From: CAWJLE01 sp963843645
GTDB taxonomy: Bacteria > Chloroflexota > Anaerolineae > DAOTYC01
Direction: 5' to 3'
Assembly: GCA_963843645.1 (NCBI GenBank)
Contig: CAWJLE010000003.1
Span: 496,001-560,000, forward strand
DNA: 64,000 nucleotides
Part shown: positions 59,051-64,000 of the stretch, one piece after another
How the letters are laid out: the number at the start of each line of letters is the position of its first letter
Numbering within the stretch: position 1 is the first letter of the stretch
Made by a program: the position numbers and the translations under genes
Notes under the pieces: model-generated
What the model was told of the DNA's origin: nothing
What the model saw: only the letters and a program-made list of their open reading frames with translations
Databases searched by the model: none

Positions 59051-59964
59051 ATACACATCGTAACACTCGGCGGCCGTTTCCGCTGCCGACACGCCGGTTT
59101 CCGCCGCGCTGGACGGTCCCTTCGACTGAGCCCCAGTATCGCCTTGCTCAGGATCGACGCGCTCTCGTCTGTGTGGGAATCCTGGCCGTGGTAACGCTGG
59201 GGGCCATCTTCGCGCCCTGGCTGACGCCTTACAACCCTATCGCAGTCGATCCGGCGCAGCAATTCGCGCCGCCCAGCCTGGGTCATTTGTTCGGGACGGA
59301 CTTGCTCGGTCGTGACGTGTTGAGTCGAGTTCTGTACGGGGGGCGTATTTCGCTGTTGACCGGCGTCGCTGCGGCCCTGGTGGCCTGCGTTCCGGGCACG
59401 ATCCTGGGGTTGCTGGCCGGATACTTCGCGCACACGGTGGATGTGGCCGTCATGCGCGTCACCGATATGATGTTGTCTTTTCCCGGAATTCTGCTGGCAC
59501 TGGCGATCGTGGCCATGTTGGGGCCGGGACTGACCCATACCATCATTGCAGTGGGCATAGCGGGGATTCCTAGCTACACGCGGTTGGTGCGCGGCAACGT
59601 GCTCGTTCTCCGCCGGGTGTTGTTCGTGCGCGCGGCGCGATCCGTGGGCGCCAGCGATTGGCGAATCATCAGCCGCCACATCTTCCCCAACATTCTCGGC
59701 TCGCTCATCGTGTTTGTTACTGTGGACGTCGCGTGGGCAATCTTGGATGCTTCGTCCCTGAGCTTCTTAGGGTTGGGGGTACAGCAGCCTACGGCGGAAT
59801 GGGGGGCAATGTTGAGTGAGGGCCGCGGTTATCTGTACCAAGCGCCGTGGACGACGGTGGCGCCCGGGCTGGTGTTGATGGTCAGTCTTTTGTGCATCAA
59901 CCTGCTGGGCGACAGCCTGCGCGATGCGCTCGATCCCCGCGCGAGGACGCAGCAAGGGGGCTGA
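59047..59964 (+). CDS. dppC: Peptide/nickel-type ABC transporter permease (DppC-like)
   Basis: A 305-residue permease. A proline- and arginine-rich cytoplasmic N-terminus (about 40 residues) precedes six helices. FAPPSLGHLFGTDLLGRDVLSRVLYGGRISL, the EAA-like VRAARSVGASDWRIISRHIFPN and SFLGLGVQQPTAEWGAMLSEGR are characteristic. It pairs with the DppB-like subunit upstream. The transporter is incomplete here; ATPases and solute-binding protein must be encoded elsewhere. Confidence 0.9.
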   Translation: MNTHRNTRRPFPLPTRRFPPRWTVPSTEPQYRLAQDRRALVCVGILAVVTLGAIFAPWLTPYNPIAVDPAQQFAPPSLGHLFGTDLLGRDVLSRVLYGGRISLLTGVAAALVACVPGTILGLLAGYFAHTVDVAVMRVTDMMLSFPGILLALAIVAMLGPGLTHTIIAVGIAGIPSYTRLVRGNVLVLRRVLFVRAARSVGASDWRIISRHIFPNILGSLIVFVTVDVAWAILDASSLSFLGLGVQQPTAEWGAMLSEGRGYLYQAPWTTVAPGLVLMVSLLCINLLGDSLRDALDPRARTQQGG

Positions 59965-59985
59965 CCAGCGGTACCCAAAGGAAGC

Positions 59986-60014
59986 TTGACGGACTCTGCG
60001 CGGAGTGGTACAAT
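59986..60014 (+). promoter_or_regulatory. Promoter for the SDR gene
   Basis: TTGACG (59986-59991) and TACAAT (60009-60014) with a 17-base spacer, about 65 bases before the start codon. Confidence 0.7.
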
Positions 60015-60080
60015 CGGACCACTTCGAGGAAACAAACCATCTTTACGACAATTACGCAAAGACGAAGAGGTTGAAGATCT

Positions 60081-60821
60081 ATGAAGATGCAGGGGAAAGT
60101 TGCGTTGATCACCGGCGCCGGGCGTGGGATTGGCCGGGCAACGGCCTTGCTTTTTGCTCGCGAAGGAGCCGACGTCGTTTTGAATGCCGAGATCGCGGGC
60201 GAAATAGAACAGGTCGCGCAGGAAGTTCGGGCTCTGGGCCGCAAGGCGTATCCCATTGTGGCGGACATGCTCCACGAAGATGAGATCGGGCCGATGGTGA
60301 ACGCCGTCATCGCTGAGATGGGTCATATCGATGCCATGGTCTATTCTGCGGGTGTAGCTATTCACAACTCCGTGGACAAGATGGCGACGCGCGATTGGGA
60401 CCTGAACTTCGGAGTGAACGTCCGCGGCCTATTCCTGTTGAGCCGTGAATTGGTGCCGTACATGGTGGCGCAGCGGAGTGGCACCATGGTCAACATCTCC
60501 TCGAAACTGGGCAAGGAGGGCAGCGCCCTGCGTTCAGCCTATTCCGCCTCCAAGCATGCAGTGGTGGGTTTTACCAGCTCACTTGCCCAGGAGGTCAAAG
60601 GCTACGGTATCCGCGTGAACGCCGTCTGCCCGGGACCTGTTGCGACTCCGCTCCGCGCTCGGAACTATCCCAATGAAGACCCATCGACGATCACTCAGCC
60701 TGAGGAAGTAGCTCAGGTGATCCTTTTCCTGTCGTGTGACGACTCCGCGGCGATCAATGGCGCCGCACTCGACGTGGCGTGGAAGGGCGAGAACATTCTG
60801 CCGACCGCAAAGAAGAGCTGA
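60081..60821 (+). CDS. Short-chain dehydrogenase/reductase
   Basis: A 246-residue SDR. The cofactor motif TGAGRGIG lies at residues 11-18, NISS contains the catalytic Ser, and the YSASK pair supplies Tyr and Lys. The C-terminal NAVCPGPVATPL loop and GAALDVAWKGE end are as in FabG/3-oxoacyl reductase-like enzymes. Substrate unknown. It has its own promoter and is followed by the small cupin at about 80 bases. Confidence 0.88.
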   Translation: MKMQGKVALITGAGRGIGRATALLFAREGADVVLNAEIAGEIEQVAQEVRALGRKAYPIVADMLHEDEIGPMVNAVIAEMGHIDAMVYSAGVAIHNSVDKMATRDWDLNFGVNVRGLFLLSRELVPYMVAQRSGTMVNISSKLGKEGSALRSAYSASKHAVVGFTSSLAQEVKGYGIRVNAVCPGPVATPLRARNYPNEDPSTITQPEEVAQVILFLSCDDSAAINGAALDVAWKGENILPTAKKS

Positions 60822-60902
60822 TTGAGGCGTCCCTGACCTCCGTCATGGCCGCAGGTTAGCCGGTATGTTACACTGAAGGAACGAATGGAAAGGAGTCAAA
60901 GC

Positions 60903-61286
60903 ATGGGAGTGATCAAGAAGAAACTGCAGGGCAAGTACGACTGGGAGAATACCGAGTTGGTGGCTTATGATAAGCCTACGGTGAAGGGCGTGACGAAGCG
61001 CGTGCTCATCGGGCGGCGTGAGAAGGCCCCAGACTTCGCCATGCGTTACTTCGAGGTACAGCCCGGCGGCAATTCAGCGCTGGAGAGCCACCCGGAAGTT
61101 CACGAAGTGTTTATCCTCAGAGGCCAGGGCAAAGTGCTGATGGGTGAGGAGTTCCACGAGATCTCAGAGGGCGACGTCGTGTACATTGCACCTAACGAGC
61201 GACACGAATTTCTGGCCACCACCAACGAGCCTTTGGGCTTCATCTGCGTTGCGGCTGCAAGCGCACAAAAGCCGGACGGAGCCTAG
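60903..61286 (+). CDS. Small cupin-domain protein
   Basis: A 127-residue single-domain cupin. Motif 1 is HPEVHEVFILRGQGKVLMGEE (His, His and Glu as metal ligands) and motif 2 includes GDVVYIAPNERHEFLA with the last His. It probably binds a divalent metal and a small organic ligand; activity unknown. ATG 60903 is preferred to ATG 60885 because AAAGGAG lies seven bases before it. It converges with sigA at a shared terminator. Confidence 0.85.
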   Translation: MGVIKKKLQGKYDWENTELVAYDKPTVKGVTKRVLIGRREKAPDFAMRYFEVQPGGNSALESHPEVHEVFILRGQGKVLMGEEFHEISEGDVVYIAPNERHEFLATTNEPLGFICVAAASAQKPDGA

Positions 61287-61322
61287 GAAGACTCTTGGAC
61301 TTGTGAGGAACGTCGGAAGCAG

Positions 61323-61364
61323 AAAAACGGGAGCCAGGCGATCATTGTCACCCGGCTCCCGTTT
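61323..61364 (-). terminator. Intrinsic terminator at the sigA/cupin junction
   Basis: AAACGGGAGCC (61325-61335) pairs perfectly with GGCTCCCGTTT (61354-61364). On the minus strand it is followed by TTTTT, so it ends sigA transcription. On the plus strand the tail is GTTTGAG, so it may weakly serve the cupin gene too. Confidence 0.85.
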
Positions 61365-61393
61365 GAGTATCGTCTCGGACAGAGGCGTTGCTT

Positions 61394-62620
61394 TCAGGAT
61401 AGGTAGTCCTTCAACTGTCGACTACGCCGCGGATGCCGTAGCTTCCGCAGTGCTTCCATCTGAATCTGCCGGATGCGCTCACGCGTCAGGCCAAACTTCC
61501 GCCCGACTTCTTCGAGCGTGTACGAGTGTCCGTTGTGGAGTCCGAACCGCAACCGGAGAATTCGCGCTTCTCTCGGCGTCAACGTGCTGAGTACTTCTTC
61601 CATTCTTTCCTTGAGCAGGTTCTCGGTCGCCACTTCCGGCGGCGAGGGCATGCCCACGTCCTCAATGAAATGACCCAGCTCGCTGTCCTCTTCTTCACCA
61701 ACCGGCTTCTCCAGGGAATACGGTCGATGCGAAACACGCAGCATCCAGCGGACCTTGTGGGGGTCCAGATTCATCTCTTCGGCGATTTCCTCGGGCGTCG
61801 GCTTTTGACCGCGCTTTTGTTCCAGTTGCTGAGCAACACGGTGCACACGGCGAATACGATCGCCCATGTGTACCGGCAGACGAATGGTTCGTCCCTGATC
61901 GGACAGGGCGCGCGTGATCGCTTGCCGAATCCACCAGGTGGCGTACGTGCTGAACTTATGTCCGCGTGAGTAGTCGAACTTGTCGACCGCGCGCATCAAA
62001 CCCAGGTTTCCTTCCTGGATCAAATCCAGAAACGGAACCCCGTTGCCACGATAGCGTTTCGCCACGCTGACGACGAGGCGGGTGTTCGCCTGGATTAGAT
62101 GGTCGCGGGCCGCTTTTCCGGCCTGGATATCATGATCGAGACTATCCATCTCTGCCGGAGAGCCGCCATTTTCCTTGAGTCTCTCCAGCGCGAGACGCCC
62201 ACGCTCCATAGACTTAGCCAGTGAGACTTCTTCGTCGGAACTGAGGAGTGGTACTTGCGCCATCTCGCGCAGATACAAGCTTATGGTATCGTCTACACCT
62301 ATACCGCTGAGGTCGGCGATCTCCTCGTGTTCATCATCGTCATCTTCGCTTTCGATCTCCGGACCAAAGCGGATCGATCTTGCCTTTTCGGTGGCCTCTA
62401 CCTCGATTTCGAGGCTTTTGATTTCTGCATCTACTGGACTCTCTGCGACGGTGTCGTTGAACTCCAAAAAGGTCTCATCGATGAGATCTAGCTCTTCCGT
62501 TGCGGGCAAGGCGTTCAGTGCATCCTGGGTGGTGTGTTTCGGCTCTTCGGTTTCGTTGATCAGTTCGTCTGCAACGTCGTCCGATACATTGGTGCGAGTC
62601 AGGTCGTCAATCTTGTCCAT
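61394..62620 (-). CDS. sigA: Primary sigma factor (sigma-70, RpoD/SigA type)
   Basis: A 408-residue group 1 sigma factor. An acidic N-terminal region (about 100 residues) replaces a full region 1.1. Region 1.2 begins at DDTISLYLREMAQVPLLS. Region 2 contains LIQEGNLGLMRAVDKFDYSRGHKFSTYATWWIRQAI. Region 3 (HMGDRIRRVHR) and region 4 (ILRLRFG, LTRERIRQIQMEALRKLR) follow. The ATG at 62620 is used; an in-frame extension to 62761 covers the leader and has no likeness to sigma factors. The promoters in this window match the consensus that such a factor reads. The leader and hairpin upstream suggest post-initiation control. Confidence 0.96.
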   Translation of the reverse strand: MDKIDDLTRTNVSDDVADELINETEEPKHTTQDALNALPATEELDLIDETFLEFNDTVAESPVDAEIKSLEIEVEATEKARSIRFGPEIESEDDDDEHEEIADLSGIGVDDTISLYLREMAQVPLLSSDEEVSLAKSMERGRLALERLKENGGSPAEMDSLDHDIQAGKAARDHLIQANTRLVVSVAKRYRGNGVPFLDLIQEGNLGLMRAVDKFDYSRGHKFSTYATWWIRQAITRALSDQGRTIRLPVHMGDRIRRVHRVAQQLEQKRGQKPTPEEIAEEMNLDPHKVRWMLRVSHRPYSLEKPVGEEEDSELGHFIEDVGMPSPPEVATENLLKERMEEVLSTLTPREARILRLRFGLHNGHSYTLEEVGRKFGLTRERIRQIQMEALRKLRHPRRSRQLKDYLS

Positions 62621-62763
62621 CTCTCTCGCTGCTCTCTCCCTTGCCTGTGAGCTGTGTACCACACGGTGTGTGATCAGGTATTTCTTGCTGTAAAAGGGCA
62701 ATGGCAGACCGACTACAAAAGCCGCAGTCGCTGCCGCATAATCTGAATCAGTAACTAACACAA

Positions 62764-62795
62764 ATCTCGGCGTCCTTCTGTTGAAGGGCCGAGAT
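62764..62795 (-). promoter_or_regulatory. Strong hairpin in the sigA 5' leader
   Basis: ATCTCGGC (62764-62771) pairs with GCCGAGAT (62788-62795), and CCTTC (62774-62778) pairs with GAAGG (62783-62787) around a TGTT loop, with only a two-base bulge. On the transcript it is followed by TTGTGTTAGTT. It lies about 60 bases after the predicted start of transcription and 140 before the sigA ATG. It could be an attenuator or stability element. Confidence 0.55.
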
Positions 62796-62859
62796 GATCC
62801 TCAAGCCACGTTGCTTGGATCCCCTGCTTCTCGGCATGAGGCCAGGATCCATCATGACA

Positions 62860-62888
62860 ATTATATCATTTGTTGATATTTCTGTCAA
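62860..62888 (-). promoter_or_regulatory. Consensus promoter for sigA
   Basis: On the minus strand perfect TTGACA (62888-62883) and perfect TATAAT (62865-62860) have an exact 17-base spacer. The leader to the sigA ATG is about 230 bases. Confidence 0.9.
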
Positions 62889-63003
62889 GCATTTTACGGT
62901 TTAGTGCGTGCTTTCACAAACTGACGCGGAGATGACCCTGCCTTGCTCGTCGAGGTGTTCTATCACGGTAGGAGTGAGCCAATCAGGCGGAGCGGGTGTG
63001 GTT

Positions 63004-64000
63004 CTATGGGTAGGTTGCGCGCCAACGAGCCATCTCGGGATCATTGGGCACGTCCGGACCCAGAGAGACGGCCTGCCACGTGTACCCAACTCGATTGCCG
63101 GCAGAATCAAAGTCGAGTACCGCTTTGCCGACTACGCGGCCTGAGTGTCCTGTCGCAGGATAGTCCGCATGACCGATGAGCGTTTCGGTTTTGGGGCTCA
63201 ATTGAGCTTCGCCGAATGGCATGAAAGGTCCGCCGCTGACGATGAAACTGATACCGCGGACCGAATCGGCGATTGTCGTATCGGTCGGATAACCTGCATT
63301 CGACAGTAGGATCACCACGTTCGCCTGCCTGGCGGCTTTCGCGACCGCCTCCGTGGCAGCCTTGATCGGATCCAGTATGCGAATGCCCGGCAGCGGGGTG
63401 TTGTCCCACGTGCCGGTCACACCGACGACGGCGATTCTGCGCCCGCTGACGTCGCGGACGACGAACGCGGGCGCGATCAACTCACCAGTCGAGCTGACGA
63501 CTGCGTTTGCTGAGAGGAAGGGGAACGTCGCTTCGTGCATCCGCGTGATTACCGTCGTCAGGCCCAGGCTGAGGTCGCTGGCGCCGAGCGCCATTGCGTC
63601 GTAACCCATCAAATTCATCGCTTCGACGCTGCTGGCTCCCTGGGTGCTGTTCGCGGGCGGTCGATCTCCAGTGAGACTGTTGCCCGCGTCCAGAACCAGC
63701 AAAGGCTCCTGGGTCGCGCGCTCACGTTTTATGAGAGTGGCCCGACGAGCCACACCGCCGACGGGAATACCTCAGCCGCAGGGATCTACGTAACCCCACG
63801 TGTCGTTTGTGTGGAGCACCGTCAGGGTGAAGACAGCCGTGGAGCTAACGGATGCACTCGCCTCCTCCGACTCGGCCGGGTAGGCCTGGTCGGAGGGAGC
63901 TGAAAGGCCGACGGAGGCTGCCTGGGTGCTGAGCGCATGCCAACCGATTCCGATGGTTAACGCCAGGGCTCCAACAACGAGCCCGCGGAAAGCCAAACCA
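63004..64000 (-). CDS. Exported 5'-nucleotidase/metallophosphoesterase-like protein with an in-frame TGA, candidate selenoprotein
   Basis: About 331 codons, possibly extending past the right edge (TTG at 63996 is the first start). An N-terminal signal peptide (LVVGALALTIGIGWHALS) precedes LTVLHTNDTWGYVDPCG, then a TGA (63774-63772), then GIPVGGVARRATLIK in the same frame. The protein continues with LLVLDAGNSLTGDR, GYDAMALGASDLSLGL and RRIAVVGVTGTW. This is the UshA/SoxB-like metallophosphoesterase fold with altered metal motifs (GASD for GNHE). The TGA directly follows Cys-Gly, so CGU (selenocysteine) for CGC is possible. A hairpin follows immediately. A base error (TGC or TGT read as TGA) is the alternative. 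Confidence 0.75.
63741..63765 (-). promoter_or_regulatory. Hairpin just after the in-frame TGA, candidate bacterial SECIS
   Basis: On the transcript CCCGUCGG and UCGUCGGG pair (four pairs, one U-U mismatch, three pairs including G-U) around the loop CGGUGUGGC. The stem starts seven bases after the UGA and the loop at base 15, near the lower limit known for bacterial SECIS elements; the second loop base is G. A match by chance is possible. Confidence 0.4.

Overview
This 64 kb window is bacterial chromosome, GC-rich and densely coding. It carries a primary sigma factor, secA, prs, an mreBCD–mrdA–rodA shape cluster and consensus −35/−10 promoters, many with an exact 17-base spacer. The gene mix points to an anaerobic, fatty-acid- or amino-acid-oxidising bacterium: ferredoxin-linked 2-oxoacid oxidoreductase, CoA-disulfide reductase, split methylmalonyl-CoA mutase and biotin carboxylase/transcarboxylase parts. 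Very large GT39-like membrane proteins with long beta-rich tails, the combined shape/Min operon and the split mutase suggest Chloroflexota. That placement is inference from gene content; no rRNA is present. I saw no tRNA, rRNA, CRISPR array, prophage or insertion sequence.

Layout. 1–2.2 kb: a type II (archaeal-type) GAPDH cut by the left edge, a divergent Fur-family regulator, and an FHA membrane protein. 2.2–5.5 kb: a glycosidase-like barrel fused to a SpoIID domain, and a LysE exporter. 5.7–14.6 kb (minus strand): mreB-mreC-mreD-mrdA-minC-minD-minE-rodA plus an iron alcohol dehydrogenase, from one promoter to one terminator. 14.9–17.6 kb: zinc alcohol dehydrogenase, a perfect 37-bp inverted repeat, a HIT hydrolase and a 3-hydroxyacyl-CoA dehydrogenase. 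17.8–23.4 kb: 12S-type carboxyltransferase, biotin carboxylase-like protein, biotin carrier, 5S-type carboxyltransferase, second biotin carrier. 23.4–35.7 kb: GT2, B12-binding radical SAM protein and three giant GT39-like proteins. 35.8–40.6 kb: methylmalonyl-CoA mutase large subunit, epimerase, B12 subunit, MeaB, then prs. 40.7–43.8 kb: secA. 43.9–48.3 kb: winged helix, KaiC-like ATPase, membrane protein and three-GAF histidine kinase. 48.3–56.9 kb: two phosphate butyryltransferase homologues flanking adenosine deaminase and a P-loop protein, then a four-subunit 2-oxoacid:ferredoxin oxidoreductase, CoA-disulfide reductase and an MBL hydrolase. 56.9–62.9 kb: short pyruvate kinase, two peptide-type ABC permeases, SDR, cupin and sigA. 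63.0–64.0 kb: a metallophosphoesterase-like exported protein interrupted by one in-frame TGA.

Metabolic logic. The carboxyltransferase/biotin cluster, mutase, epimerase and MeaB link propionyl-, methylmalonyl- and succinyl-CoA with pyruvate and oxaloacetate. The ferredoxin oxidoreductase makes acyl-CoA from 2-oxoacids, and the Ptb proteins could convert acyl-CoA to acyl-phosphate.

Quality caveat. Many conserved genes are broken by single-base indels, most of them +1: fur, rodA, minD, mrdA, the 12S subunit, the second biotin carrier, two GT39 genes, mutase, mcmB, meaB, prs, secA, the winged helix, the KaiC-like gene and add. They are densest at 35.8–45.1 kb. Because essential genes are hit and the correct frame always resumes at once, I treat them as sequence errors and give full gene spans.
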